The translations under genes were made by a program, and so were the position numbers. Shown piece after piece: positions 18,364-26,961 of a DNA stretch of 64,000 bases (within the stretch, counting starts at the first letter, position 1; each line of letters opens with the position of its first letter). The DNA is from Blautia glucerasea. GTDB taxonomy: Bacteria > Bacillota > Clostridia > Lachnospirales > Lachnospiraceae. The stretch is taken from NCBI RefSeq assembly GCF_013304385.1, contig NZ_JAAITU010000007.1, positions 50,860 through 114,859 of the forward strand. The letters are read 5' to 3'. The notes under the pieces were generated by a model. The model had not been told where the DNA came from and searched no databases. It saw nothing but the letters and a program-made list of their open reading frames with translations.

Positions 18364-19725
18364 ATGACAGGATTTAATATGAAAGTAACGCCGGAAATTG
18401 AAAATCTGACGGAGATCTGTAAAGATCATTCCACCCTGGACCTTTCTCTTTATGGGAAATATGATGTAAAGCGCGGTTTGCGAGATGTGAATGGTAAAGG
18501 TGTGCTGGCCGGACTTACCCAGGTATCCAATGTGTGTGCCACAAAGGTAGTGGATGGCAAGGAAGTGCCATGTGCAGGAAAGCTGTCTTACAGGGGATAT
18601 GATATCAAGGATCTTACCAGAGGTTTTATTGAGGATGACCGATTTGGCTTTGAGGAAACAACCTACCTTTTAATGTTTGGTAAACTGCCAACTGCGCAGG
18701 AACTGCAGGATTTTACCAAACTTCTTGCAAATCAGAGATCACTGCCTACCAATTTTGTCAGAGACGTAATCATGAAAGCGCCTTCCAAGGATATTATGAA
18801 TGCACTGTCAAGGAGTGTGCTTACTCTTTACTGTTATGACAAAAATCCAGATGATATTGCACTGCCTAATGTTCTGCGTCAGTGTTTGAACCTGATCAGC
18901 GTATTCCCGCTTTTGTCAGTTTATGGCTATCAGGCATACAATCATTATTCATGTGGGAAGAGCCTGTATATCCATAATCCTAAGAAGGATTTGTCTACTG
19001 CGGAGAATATTCTCCGTATGCTGCGCCCAGATAAGAAATACAGCCATTTGGAGGCAAAGATCCTGGATCTTGCACTGATTCTTCATATGGAACACGGCGG
19101 TGGTAATAACTCCACATTTACCACAAGAGTTGTGTCTTCTTCAGGTACAGATACATATTCTGCTGTGGCAGCAGCTCTTGGCTCCTTAAAAGGACCAAAG
19201 CATGGCGGTGCCAATATTAAAGTGATGAGCATGTTTAATGATATGAAGAAGCATATCAAAGATTTCTCTGACGAAGATGAGATCCGCGTATATCTGAGGA
19301 AGCTTCTTCACAAAGAAGCCTTTGATAAACGGGGACTGATCTATGGTATGGGACATGCAGTTTATTCCGTATCTGATCCACGTGCACAGGTATTGAAGGG
19401 CTTTGTAGAGAAGCTTGCCAAGGAAAAGGGCAGGATGAAGGATTATCAGTTGTATGCCAATGTAGAGCACCTGGCACCGGAGGTGATCGCACAGGAGCGC
19501 CGGATCTACAAGGGCGTAAGCGCCAATGTGGATTTTTACAGCGGTTTTGTGTACAGCATGCTGGATCTTCCTCTGGAATTATATACACCTATGTTTGCTG
19601 TGGCACGTATTGTAGGATGGAGTGCGCACCGTATGGAAGAGCTGATCAATGTAGACAAGATCATCCGTCCGGCTTATAAGAATGTACTGGATCCGTCAGA
19701 GTATGTGCCGCTTAGCGACAGGTAA
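18364..19725 (+). CDS. gltA: Citrate/2-methylcitrate synthase
   Basis: 453 residues, preceded by AAAGGAGA. It condenses acetyl-CoA and oxaloacetate to citrate. The citrate-synthase core is visible: LSYRGYDI, HMEHGGGNNSTFTTRVV (active-site His region), GSLKGPKHGGAN (second His) and GMGHAVYSVSDPRA (catalytic loop). The N-terminal extension and Lachnospiraceae-type length differ from the E. coli protein. Such organisms often use it for 2-oxoglutarate and glutamate supply in an incomplete TCA cycle, consistent with gdhA nearby. Propionyl-CoA as an alternative substrate cannot be excluded. Confidence 0.93.
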   Translation: MTGFNMKVTPEIENLTEICKDHSTLDLSLYGKYDVKRGLRDVNGKGVLAGLTQVSNVCATKVVDGKEVPCAGKLSYRGYDIKDLTRGFIEDDRFGFEETTYLLMFGKLPTAQELQDFTKLLANQRSLPTNFVRDVIMKAPSKDIMNALSRSVLTLYCYDKNPDDIALPNVLRQCLNLISVFPLLSVYGYQAYNHYSCGKSLYIHNPKKDLSTAENILRMLRPDKKYSHLEAKILDLALILHMEHGGGNNSTFTTRVVSSSGTDTYSAVAAALGSLKGPKHGGANIKVMSMFNDMKKHIKDFSDEDEIRVYLRKLLHKEAFDKRGLIYGMGHAVYSVSDPRAQVLKGFVEKLAKEKGRMKDYQLYANVEHLAPEVIAQERRIYKGVSANVDFYSGFVYSMLDLPLELYTPMFAVARIVGWSAHRMEELINVDKIIRPAYKNVLDPSEYVPLSDR

Positions 19726-19741
19726 GGGGGCATTGACACAA

Positions 19742-20602
19742 GTGAATGGCAAAAAAGAGGCAGCACTGGTACTGGAAGGCGGCGGCACAAGAGGTGTGTT
19801 TACTGCCGGCGTGCTGGATTACCTGATGGAAAAGGAAGTTAAGTTTCCTTATGTGATCGGCGTTTCAGCAGGTGCCTGTAATGCGATAGATTATGTTTCA
19901 AAACAGATCGGCAGGACAAAGGACTGTACGATCATCCAGGATCGGAAGAATCGTTATATTGGTACAAAGGATGCCTTGAAAAAGGGATATCTTTTTGATA
20001 TGGACAGACTTTTTGACGAATATCCTAACCGGCTTTTTCCTTTTGACTTTGATACTTACTTTGCTTCTGATATCCAATGTGAAGTGGTTGTGACCAATTG
20101 TCTTACTGGAGAGGCTATGTATCTTTCAGAGAAGCAGGACAGGGAACGGCTTCTCACGATCTGCAGGGCTTCTTCCAGTATTCCATTAATAAGTCCTGTG
20201 GTAGATGTGGATGGTATTCCTTGTGTGGATGGAGGCGTGGCAGATTCTGTGCCTCTGATTCATTCCATGAAGCTGGGGCATCAGAAGAATGTGGTAGTGC
20301 TTACTCGAAATAAAGGCTATCGTAAGAAAGCACCCGGGAAAAGCAGACTTCTTTATACGGCTGCATTGAAGAAATATCCCAATCTTTTAAACGCACTTTT
20401 GAACCGTTACCGGAATTACAACCGGGTAATGGAGCTGGTGGAGAAATGGGAAGAAGAAGGCCATATTTTTGTGATCCGTCCGGAGGTGGAGCCTGTGTCA
20501 AGAACTGAGCAGAATGTAGAGAAGCTGACAGAGTTTTATGATCATGGGTACCAGCTGATGAAGCAGCGTATGGAAGAGATGCAGGCTTATCTTGAAAAGT
20601 AG
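19742..20602 (+). CDS. Patatin-like phospholipase family protein
   Basis: 286 residues from a GTG at 19742, chosen because AAGGGGG lies 11 bases upstream. A longer frame from 19682 would overlap the citrate synthase end, and a TTG at 19733 is too close to the site. The patatin features are intact: oxyanion loop EGGGTRG, nucleophile elbow GVSAG and the Asp of VDGGVAD. These serine/aspartate dyad hydrolases cleave acyl esters of lipids. The protein has no signal peptide or membrane helix, like bacterial YjjU/RssA-type members. The native lipid is unknown. Confidence 0.9.
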   Translation: MNGKKEAALVLEGGGTRGVFTAGVLDYLMEKEVKFPYVIGVSAGACNAIDYVSKQIGRTKDCTIIQDRKNRYIGTKDALKKGYLFDMDRLFDEYPNRLFPFDFDTYFASDIQCEVVVTNCLTGEAMYLSEKQDRERLLTICRASSSIPLISPVVDVDGIPCVDGGVADSVPLIHSMKLGHQKNVVVLTRNKGYRKKAPGKSRLLYTAALKKYPNLLNALLNRYRNYNRVMELVEKWEEEGHIFVIRPEVEPVSRTEQNVEKLTEFYDHGYQLMKQRMEEMQAYLEK

Positions 20603-20659
20603 GAAGCCAGGCCAGGGACGGAAACACAAAAACAGAAATTGTATGAAAGAGGATAGTGA

Positions 20660-21169
20660 ATGTTTAAGTGCTTTTATCCGGATCAATATCTGGATTCCAC
20701 ATATCAGATCGATTTTGAACAGCTATATGCCAAAGGCTTCCGGGGGATTCTGTTTGATATTGATAACACGCTGGTGCCTCATGGGGCACCGGCAGATGAA
20801 AGGGCCAAAGCCCTTTTTGCAAGGTTGAAAGAACTTGGCTTTGGATACTGTTTTGTATCCAACAACAAAAAGGATAGAGTGGAGCCTTTTTGTGAAGAGA
20901 CAGGTGGATGCTGTGTATATAAGGCTGGCAAGCCGTCGCCAAAGGGCTATCAGAAGGCTATGGAGCTTCTGGGCACGGAGCGGAAGAATACACTTTTTAT
21001 CGGTGATCAGCTATTTACTGATATTTACGGTGCAAAGAAGGCAGGGCTTTTTTGCATTCTTGTGAAGCCGATCCATCCAAAAGAAGAAATCCAGATCGTT
21101 CTTAAGCGTTATCTGGAAAAAATAGTTTTATTTTTTTATCAAAAGCAAAAGAAGGAGGGGAATTCATGA
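20660..21169 (+). CDS. YqeG family HAD IIIA-type phosphatase
   Basis: 169 residues. HAD motif I is FDIDNTLVPH (Asp33 nucleophile, Asp35), motif II is VSNNKK, and the late motif is GDQLFTDIYGAKKAG. This matches B. subtilis YqeG, a mitochondrial-PGP-phosphatase-like HAD protein; in Firmicutes yqeG usually neighbours aroE/yqeH. Here aroK follows with a 4-base ATGA overlap, keeping a link to aromatic biosynthesis. The substrate is not established. Confidence 0.92.
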   Translation: MFKCFYPDQYLDSTYQIDFEQLYAKGFRGILFDIDNTLVPHGAPADERAKALFARLKELGFGYCFVSNNKKDRVEPFCEETGGCCVYKAGKPSPKGYQKAMELLGTERKNTLFIGDQLFTDIYGAKKAGLFCILVKPIHPKEEIQIVLKRYLEKIVLFFYQKQKKEGNS

Positions 21170-21681
21170 ACCATATCGTTATCATTGGATTTATGGGTTC
21201 AGGAAAAACTCGAGTGGGGAAACGTCTGTCCAAGGATCTTGGACTGCCATTTATTGATGTGGACAGAGTGATCAGCAAAAAGATGGATATGTCTATCAAA
21301 GAGATTTTTCAGAGATTTGGGGAACCGTATTACAGAGCACTGGAAACAATGACCATCAAAGGCTTGATCGAGGACAAGGAGAAAAAGATCATTTCTCTTG
21401 GCTCCGGTCTTCCGGTACAGGAACAGAACCAGAAGTATATAAAACAGCTGGGTACTGTTGTTTACCTGAAAGGATCTGCAGACGTGCTTAAAAAGCGTAT
21501 GGAAGGCAGTGGGAATACCAATCCGCTTCTGGAAGGTGATGACAGGGATGAGAAGATGAAAAAGCTTCTGAAGCAAAGAGATCCTATTTATGCAGGTTTT
21601 GCCGATATCCAGGTCGTTACAGGCGTAAAGCCCTTTGATGATCTGATCAGTGAGATTGAGGAAAAATTAAAAGAGAAATAA
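21166..21681 (+). CDS. aroK: Shikimate kinase
   Basis: 171 residues. It phosphorylates shikimate with ATP in the chorismate pathway. The Walker A motif is GFMGSGKT (residues 8-15); the shikimate-binding DVDRVI and the RFGEPYYRALE helix follow. AAGGAGGGG precedes the ATG, which overlaps the yqeG stop codon. The later GSGL replaces the usual GGG-type shikimate loop (SLGSGLPV), a mild divergence seen in clostridial homologues. Confidence 0.92.
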   Translation: MNHIVIIGFMGSGKTRVGKRLSKDLGLPFIDVDRVISKKMDMSIKEIFQRFGEPYYRALETMTIKGLIEDKEKKIISLGSGLPVQEQNQKYIKQLGTVVYLKGSADVLKKRMEGSGNTNPLLEGDDRDEKMKKLLKQRDPIYAGFADIQVVTGVKPFDDLISEIEEKLKEK

Positions 21682-21774
21682 AAAGAAACGAGATCATTTA
21701 TAAGGACAAATTGTATAAATCAAAGGACAATTTGAAACGGAAAAATATAAATGGCAAGATAAGTAAAAAAACAG

Positions 21775-21803
21775 TTGAAAAATATTCCTGGGTATTATAA
21801 AAT
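21775..21803 (+). promoter_or_regulatory. Promoter of efp
   Basis: TTGAAA (21775-21780), 17-base spacer, TAAAAT (21798-21803). The ATG of efp lies 41 bases downstream. An inverted repeat CAAATTG (21707-21713) / CAATTTG (21728-21734) lies upstream of the promoter; its role is unknown. Confidence 0.75.
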
Positions 21804-21843
21804 ATTTTTTAGCGATAAGCACAATTAAGGAGGAAACACAAGT

Positions 21844-22401
21844 ATGATTTCAGCAGGTGATTTCAGAAACGGCGTCACAGTGGAAATTGATGGCAATGTA
21901 TGTCAGATCGTAGAATTTCAGCATGTAAAACCTGGTAAAGGAGCTGCTTTCGTAAGAACCAAATACAAAAATATCATTACAGGAGCTGTACTGGAGAAGT
22001 CTTTCCGTCCTACTGAGAAGTTCCCTACAGCACGTATTGAGCGTGTAGATATGCAGTATCTGTACAATGATGGCGGACTGTATTATTTCATGAACGTAGA
22101 AACATTTGACCAGATCGGCCTTACAGAAGAGCAGGTAGGCGATTCTCTTAAATTCGTGAAAGAGAACGAGATGGTTAAGATCTGTTCTCACAATGGTAAT
22201 GTATTTGCTATTGAGCCGCCGTTGTTTGTAGAGCTGCTTGTTACAGAGACAGAGCCAGGGTTTGCAGGTAATACAGCACAGGGTGCTACCAAGCCGGCTG
22301 TTGTTGAGACTGGTGCACAGGTTATGGTACCGCTTTTCGTAAACGAAGGCGACAAGCTGAAGATTGATACAAGAACAGGAGAGTATCTCTCCAGAGTTTG
22401 A
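21844..22401 (+). CDS. efp: Translation elongation factor P
   Basis: 185 residues, the normal EF-P length, preceded by AAGGAGGA. The three beta-barrel domains are recognisable. The tip loop reads [10 protein letters not shown] with Lys32 at the usual modification position. EF-P relieves ribosome stalling at polyproline stretches. No modification enzyme gene (epmA, or the 5-aminopentanol pathway) is seen nearby, so the modification state cannot be predicted. It has its own promoter and terminator. Confidence 0.98.
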   Translation: MISAGDFRNGVTVEIDGNVCQIVEFQHVKPGKGAAFVRTKYKNIITGAVLEKSFRPTEKFPTARIERVDMQYLYNDGGLYYFMNVETFDQIGLTEEQVGDSLKFVKENEMVKICSHNGNVFAIEPPLFVELLVTETEPGFAGNTAQGATKPAVVETGAQVMVPLFVNEGDKLKIDTRTGEYLSRV

Positions 22402-22471
22402 TGCGGTCAGGCTGCCCTGCAGCAGAAGCTTCAGACAGACATGAGAGCGATGCGTGTGGATACACGGATAG

Positions 22472-22503
22472 AAGGGATGCTGCACATGGCAGCATCCCTT
22501 TCA
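22472..22503 (+). terminator. Terminator of efp
   Basis: A perfect 12-bp stem (AAGGGATGCTGC 22472-22483 with GCAGCATCCCTT 22489-22500) and a 5-base loop. The T-run is short (TTT then CAA), so termination may be partial. Confidence 0.7.
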
Positions 22504-22620
22504 ATATATGCCGAATGTGAGAGGTTTTCCACCTCTATAGGTGATGAGCAGTAAATGATTATCAGTGAGGGATTTTTACACTGTTTTTGAAGAACAGGGA
22601 ATATCCCGGAAAGGAGAGAG

Positions 22621-23628
22621 ATGGAGTATACATACTTAGGAAAAACAGGGCTTCGTATTTCAAGGATGGGATTCGGAGGTATTCCTATCCAGAAAATTGA
22701 TGCAGAGGGTACACGGGCGCTGATGCATAAGCTGGCAGAAGAGGGCGTAAATTATATTGATACAGCCAGAGGCTATACAGTCAGCGAGGAGTATCTGGGA
22801 TATGGTCTTGAGGGGATCAGGGATCAGTTTGTGATCGCAACCAAGAGCATGTCCAGGACAAAAGATGCAATGGCAGCCGATATCCAGATCAGCCTGAATA
22901 ATCTTCGTACAGATCATATTGATCTGTATCAGGTACACAATCCTTCTATGGACCAGCTGGAGCAGGTGATCGGCAAAGGAGGTGCACTGGAAGCGCTTAA
23001 AGAAGCAAAGGCATCCGGAAAGATCGGACATATAGGTCTGACTGCACATTCTACAGCTGTTTTTGAGAAGGCACTGGAGCTTGACTGGGTTGAGACTATC
23101 ATGTTTCCATATAATATTGTGGAGAATCAGGGAGAAGAGCTGATTCGTAAATGCGCAGAGAAGGGGATCGGATTCATTGATATGAAGCCTTTAGCTGGCG
23201 GAGCTATTGAGGATGGACGTCTTGCACTGCGTTATGTCTGTTCCAATCCGGATGTTACTGTGACCATCCCGGGAATGGCTGAGATTGCCGAATTAGAAGA
23301 GAATATTGCTGCCTGTTCAGATCAGACACCTCTTACCTTAGAAGAAAAAGAGAAGATGGATGAGGTGCGCAGACAGCTGGGAACCAATTTCTGCAGAAGA
23401 TGTAATTACTGTGCGCCTTGCAGCGTAGGGATCGGTATTCCGAATGTTTTTCTTATGGAAGGTTATCTGTTACGTTACAATCTGGAAGAGTGGGCAAGAG
23501 CCCGTTATGAGAAGCTTCTGGTGAAGGCTTCTGCATGTATCGGATGTGGGAAGTGTGAGACAAGATGTCCTTATCATTTACCAATCCGTCAGATGCTGAA
23601 GAAAGCAGCACAGGAATTCGGAGAATAG
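22621..23628 (+). CDS. Aldo/keto reductase with C-terminal 4Fe-4S domain
   Basis: 335 residues, preceded by AAAGGAGAG. Residues about 1-250 form an aldo/keto reductase barrel (YLGKTGLRISRMGFGG; DTARGYTVSE with the usual Asp/Tyr pair; LDWVETIMFPYN). The C-terminus adds two cysteine clusters: FCRRCNYCAPC near residue 262 and ACIGCGKCETRCPYH near residue 307, suggesting iron-sulfur clusters. Such fused proteins are common in anaerobic Firmicutes and probably pass electrons between ferredoxin-like centres and a carbonyl substrate. The substrate is unknown. Confidence 0.92.
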   Translation: MEYTYLGKTGLRISRMGFGGIPIQKIDAEGTRALMHKLAEEGVNYIDTARGYTVSEEYLGYGLEGIRDQFVIATKSMSRTKDAMAADIQISLNNLRTDHIDLYQVHNPSMDQLEQVIGKGGALEALKEAKASGKIGHIGLTAHSTAVFEKALELDWVETIMFPYNIVENQGEELIRKCAEKGIGFIDMKPLAGGAIEDGRLALRYVCSNPDVTVTIPGMAEIAELEENIAACSDQTPLTLEEKEKMDEVRRQLGTNFCRRCNYCAPCSVGIGIPNVFLMEGYLLRYNLEEWARARYEKLLVKASACIGCGKCETRCPYHLPIRQMLKKAAQEFGE

Positions 23629-23643
23629 GATTTGAGTTGAAAT

Positions 23644-23711
23644 GATTTGAAATAATGCTGTGATTGATATGAAATAATGTTGTGATTTGATTTGAAATAA
23701 TGCTGTAATTT
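23644..23711. repeat. Three tandem 22-23-bp repeats upstream of the tmRNA promoter
   Basis: The unit GAT(T/A)TGAAATAATG(C/T)TGT(G/A)ATT occurs at 23644-23665, 23666-23688 and 23689-23711, with a weaker fragment before it. The array ends 3 bases before the -35 box of the ssrA promoter. Confidence 0.75.
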
Positions 23712-23714
23712 GCC

Positions 23715-23743
23715 TTGACAGCCGGTGGAAACATGATTATAAT
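23715..23743 (+). promoter_or_regulatory. Perfect consensus sigma-A promoter for ssrA
   Basis: TTGACA (23715-23720), 17-base spacer, TATAAT (23738-23743): both hexamers match the consensus exactly. It lies about 115 bases before the mature tmRNA 5' end, so the primary transcript carries a leader that must be removed. Confidence 0.9.
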
Positions 23744-23859
23744 TCTTTAACAAGAGAGTTGATGGTAAGACTGTCGGCTGTCAGGTAGTGACAGATATGT
23801 TCTGCCACACAGTTTCAATTCGTCTGCGTACCAGCAAAGATATCCGATTTTATCTATTC

Positions 23860-24205
23860 GGGCTTGTACTGGTTTCGACGGGGGTTTTGAAGTTGAGGAA
23901 GCCATCCGCAGCTCCCGAACTGCGTTAAAACGGGAAATTCTAAATATAAACGCTGACGATCAGTTAGTAATGGCAGCCTAAGTGCTGCCCGTCAGACCTG
24001 ATGCACTCACACATCAGGAGCCTGGCGTCGACTATGTGAGAAACCTTGCCGGTTAAGCTTTGTCCCGGCAGATGTATTATGAAGCTACTGAAGCAGTAAG
24101 CCTGTCTGTGGGCGTGCTGTGGAGGGAATGTTAAAACATTGACTGTGATGGGAGATGCCGCAAGGGATAGACTTTCGGACGCGGGTTCAATTCCCGCCAG
24201 GTCCA
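23860..24205 (+). ncRNA. ssrA: tmRNA (ssrA)
   Basis: tmRNA rescues stalled ribosomes and tags the nascent chain. The 5' end GGGCTTG pairs with CAGGTCC at 24198-24204 (two G-U pairs), then discriminator A; CCA is not encoded. The diagnostic 5' GGTTTCGACGGGG and the T-arm GCGGGTTCAATTCCCGC are clear. The tag reading frame runs 23949-23981 and encodes NADDQLVMAA followed by TAA, so the appended tag is A plus NADDQLVMAA (the exact resume codon is inferred). tRNA-Val follows 40 bases later with one shared terminator, suggesting co-transcription. Confidence 0.96.
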
Positions 24206-24244
24206 TAGAATGCAGGCTTTTAAGTGTGCCTGCATTTATGAGAA

Positions 24245-24318
24245 GGAAGCATAGCTCAGCTGGGATGAGCGTTCGCCTCACACGCGAGAGGTCGCGGGTT
24301 CGAGCCCCACTGCTTCCA
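24245..24318 (+). tRNA. tRNA-Val (anticodon CAC)
   Basis: The acceptor stem GGAAGCA (24245-24251) pairs with TGCTTCC (24311-24317), discriminator A. The anticodon arm TTCGC-CTCACAC-GCGAG gives anticodon CAC (codon GTG). The T-arm is GCGGGTTCGAGCCCCAC-like. CCA is not encoded. Confidence 0.95.
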
Positions 24319-24322
24319 CTAT

Positions 24323-24357
24323 AAAAAACTGCTGTACAGTTTGTGCAGCAGTTTTTT
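24323..24357 (+). terminator. Terminator of the ssrA/tRNA-Val transcript
   Basis: A perfect 12-bp stem, AAAAAACTGCTG (24323-24334) with CAGCAGTTTTTT (24346-24357). The symmetrical A/T runs make it bidirectional, so it could also serve the convergent LacI-type gene. Confidence 0.9.
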
Positions 24358-24375
24358 ATATGCAAGAAATAACAA

Positions 24376-25434
24376 TTACCTTTCATAATTCCCGGTAGTC
24401 CGGTTCTTCTTGATCTTGGAGTTCATGGTAATGATCATGTTGGGAAGCTGTGGATTCTTGATCTTGTGGCTGAGAATCTCAGCAGCCATGATCCCCATTT
24501 CTTCACTGGGGGCAATGATGGTGGTAAGGGATGGATACAAGGAGGAAATGGTAGGGGTTCCGTCATATCCGCAGACCATCACATCCTCCGGTACCTTGAT
24601 ATTCAACCGTTCCAGGCAGGTGAGTGCTTTCATAGCCAGGATATCATTGGCACAGACAAGCAGGCTTGGAAGCTCCAGGGCCTTAAAGCGATCCTGCATC
24701 CACAGGTCATCCTGGAAGTTTTTATTATCAGAGATAATGGAGTGTTCTTTGTAAGTAGATAGAAAACCGTAGGTCTGTGCCACGTTCAGAAAGCCTTTGA
24801 ACCGGTCATAAAAGCTGAGGCAGTAATTCGGATCACCCAGAAATCCTATAGTGCTTGGCTTGCGTTCTTCGATTACAGAAGAATACAGTTTTACAGAAGC
24901 AGTATAATTGTCTGCTACCAGAATATCTGCAGGCAGGTCTCCCTGGGTAAAGGAACTGTATATGTCTGAGAAAAGCACAGGCTTTTTCAGGGTGCATAGA
25001 AATTCACAGTAATCCCGGTCAAAAATCTCCAGTGCAAGGATAGCATCTGTATTCTGGATGTGGAAACTAGCTGGTAATGTATGGTTAGCAAGCTCACAGT
25101 CTGTGATCAGATGAAGGGACAGAGAATAGCCGATCTTTCCAAGTGCCTGTTCTAACGACATCATGAAATAGGAGGCCATATGGAAGCTATCCGGTATCAT
25201 ATGTAAAAATAAGGCAATATTGCCGCTTTGCCCAGGCAATGCTTCTTCTTTGACTGCCTCAGGAATCGTGTCTGACCGGAAGGCCTTATAATTCATCAGT
25301 TTTGCACGGTTCAGAATGATTTCTTTTGTCTTTTGGGACACATCACCAGAGTTATTCAGAGCTTTAGATACAGTGACTCTGGAAAAACCCAGGGAATCTG
25401 CAATGTCCTGTATGGTTGTTTTTTTCTTATTCAT
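24376..25434 (-). CDS. LacI-family transcriptional regulator
   Basis: 352 residues on the minus strand, preceded by AGGAGAT. The N-terminal LacI HTH is intact (TIQDIADSLGFSRVTVSKALN, residues about 6-26), with a hinge and a periplasmic-binding-like effector domain. It is divergent from the ABC transporter/GH32/GH172 operon, with 253 bases between, so local control by an imported sugar or breakdown product is the natural inference. An inverted repeat TTTAC-N8-GTAAA (25580-25597) and several ATGTAAA copies in the intergenic region are operator candidates. Whether it represses or activates is not known. Confidence 0.93.
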   Translation of the reverse strand: MNKKKTTIQDIADSLGFSRVTVSKALNNSGDVSQKTKEIILNRAKLMNYKAFRSDTIPEAVKEEALPGQSGNIALFLHMIPDSFHMASYFMMSLEQALGKIGYSLSLHLITDCELANHTLPASFHIQNTDAILALEIFDRDYCEFLCTLKKPVLFSDIYSSFTQGDLPADILVADNYTASVKLYSSVIEERKPSTIGFLGDPNYCLSFYDRFKGFLNVAQTYGFLSTYKEHSIISDNKNFQDDLWMQDRFKALELPSLLVCANDILAMKALTCLERLNIKVPEDVMVCGYDGTPTISSLYPSLTTIIAPSEEMGIMAAEILSHKIKNPQLPNMIITMNSKIKKNRTTGNYER

Positions 25435-25579
25435 CTCACATCTCCTGAATATAGGGTTCTTTCTATAATTCAGTATAGCGTAAAATGTTAAAAATGTAAA
25501 TACATAAAATGAAAAAGTAAAAAATGTATTACTAAATATTGTGATTTAAGACAAATAGTATAAAGAAAACTATACATAA

Positions 25580-25597
25580 TTTACGAAACGATGTAAA
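25580..25597. promoter_or_regulatory. Candidate LacI-family operator
   Basis: Inverted repeat TTTAC (25580-25584) and GTAAA (25593-25597) around an 8-base centre containing CG. It sits 14 bases upstream of the -35 box of the transporter operon and between the divergent genes. Confidence 0.4.
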
Positions 25598-25611
25598 AAA
25601 AGAAAAGATAA

Positions 25612-25640
25612 TTGACTATAAATGATAAATATGTTAATAT
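25612..25640 (+). promoter_or_regulatory. Promoter of the GH32/GH172 sugar operon
   Basis: TTGACT (25612-25617), 17-base spacer, TAATAT (25635-25640), 48 bases before the binding-protein ATG. The surrounding 250 bases are very A/T-rich. Confidence 0.7.
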
Positions 25641-25687
25641 AAACCCATCAAAAAAATGTAAAGAAATGAAAACAAGGAGGAAAGCAA

Positions 25688-26956
25688 ATGAGTAAAAAGG
25701 CAATTGCACTTTTAATGGCAGGATGCATGGTTGGTTCAATGGTGGCTCCGGCTGGCACAGTAATGGCACAGGAATCAGATCTTTCAGGGACAAAGATCAC
25801 ATTTCTGAATACTAAAACAGAGATCCAGGATTACCTGGAAGATATGGGAGCTGCATTTAAAGAAGAAACAGGTATTGAGGTGGAATTCTATACCAATACG
25901 GAAGAGAACCATATTACCGAGAAGTATGCAGCAGGGGAGCCGTACACCATTATGATGATGGATTATCCGGATGTGGCAGATTATCAGGAATATCTGTATG
26001 ATCTTAGCGGAGAGAAATGGATTGGAGACGGAGGATCCCAGTATGGCCTGACTCTGGATGGAAAAGTATATGGATTCCCATTTGTAATTGAAGCTATGGG
26101 GCTGATCTATAATGCGGATGCCATCGAGAAGATTACAGGAGAAACATTTAACTGGGAAGACTATAGCAATCTGGAAGCTTTTAAAGGTCTTTTGGACAAA
26201 CTGGTAGAAGGCGGCATGGAAAGTCCGGTTGCACTGAACCAGGATGACTGGTCACTGGCAAGCCATGTATTTGGACAGGCTTATTGTGCAAGAGAAGATG
26301 GAAGTGAAGAAGCATCTTTGGCTTTTGTAGACGGACTGAAAAAGGGAGAAGAAGATCTGGCGAATGATGAGGACTTTAATGCATTAATGGATCTGATCGA
26401 TGTATATATGGAGTATAACATCAACAAAGATGATCCTCTTTCTGCAACCTATGATATGAATGATGAGTATCTGAAAGAAGGAACCGTTGCATTCTGGCCA
26501 AATGGAAGCTGGGCCACAGATGTAAGTGAACTTACAGATAATGTGGGAATTATGCCATACCCGATGGATACCAAGGATGAAGTGAATGCCCATAATCTGG
26601 TCAGCGGAGCTACCAAGATGCTCGCAGTTGACGCAGCATATTCTTCTGAAGATGAGCAGAAGGCAGCTCTTGAATTTCTGAACTGGCTGGTATACAGCGA
26701 TTATGGCCAGAAATTCATGGTAAATACATGTTCTCTGATTACTGCATTTTCCAATAATACACAGGAGCCTGAGGCTGCATTAAGTGCATCTGTTGCATCC
26801 TTTGTAAAGAATGGATCTTCTGTATATTGGTATCAGGCAATGCCAAGTGATCATAATACAGTAGTTGGTGCTATTCTTCAGAAATATATCTCCGGTGACA
26901 TGGATCGTGATGAATTGATTTCCGAAGTCAGCGATTACTGGAAAAATCATGAATGA
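25688..26956 (+). CDS. Carbohydrate ABC transporter substrate-binding protein
   Basis: 422 residues, preceded by AAGGAGGAAAG. The N-terminus is a secretion signal (MSKKAIALLMAGCMVGSM..., h-region about 5-25). MAGC resembles a lipobox, but the cysteine (residue 13) comes very early, so signal peptidase I cleavage after VMA is equally possible. The mature part fits family 1 extracellular solute-binding proteins (ITFLNTKTEIQDYLEDMGAAF, then VYGFPFVIEAMGLIYNADAIEK). It should deliver an oligosaccharide to the two downstream permeases. A long structured intergenic region separates it from them and may set a higher level of this subunit. Confidence 0.93.
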   Translation: MSKKAIALLMAGCMVGSMVAPAGTVMAQESDLSGTKITFLNTKTEIQDYLEDMGAAFKEETGIEVEFYTNTEENHITEKYAAGEPYTIMMMDYPDVADYQEYLYDLSGEKWIGDGGSQYGLTLDGKVYGFPFVIEAMGLIYNADAIEKITGETFNWEDYSNLEAFKGLLDKLVEGGMESPVALNQDDWSLASHVFGQAYCAREDGSEEASLAFVDGLKKGEEDLANDEDFNALMDLIDVYMEYNINKDDPLSATYDMNDEYLKEGTVAFWPNGSWATDVSELTDNVGIMPYPMDTKDEVNAHNLVSGATKMLAVDAAYSSEDEQKAALEFLNWLVYSDYGQKFMVNTCSLITAFSNNTQEPEAALSASVASFVKNGSSVYWYQAMPSDHNTVVGAILQKYISGDMDRDELISEVSDYWKNHE

Positions 26957-26961
26957 TAATG

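Noticed and set aside
23644..23711. CRISPR array
   Set aside because: The three units are contiguous, without unique spacers, and no cas gene is present.
23964..24386. Minus-strand frame over tmRNA and tRNA-Val
   Set aside because: Both RNAs are clear; the frame is a shadow of structured RNA.
25688..25760. Lipoprotein lipobox in the binding protein
   Set aside because: MAGC lies too early (Cys13) and has Met at the -3 position, so it is left as an uncertain alternative to signal peptidase I cleavage.
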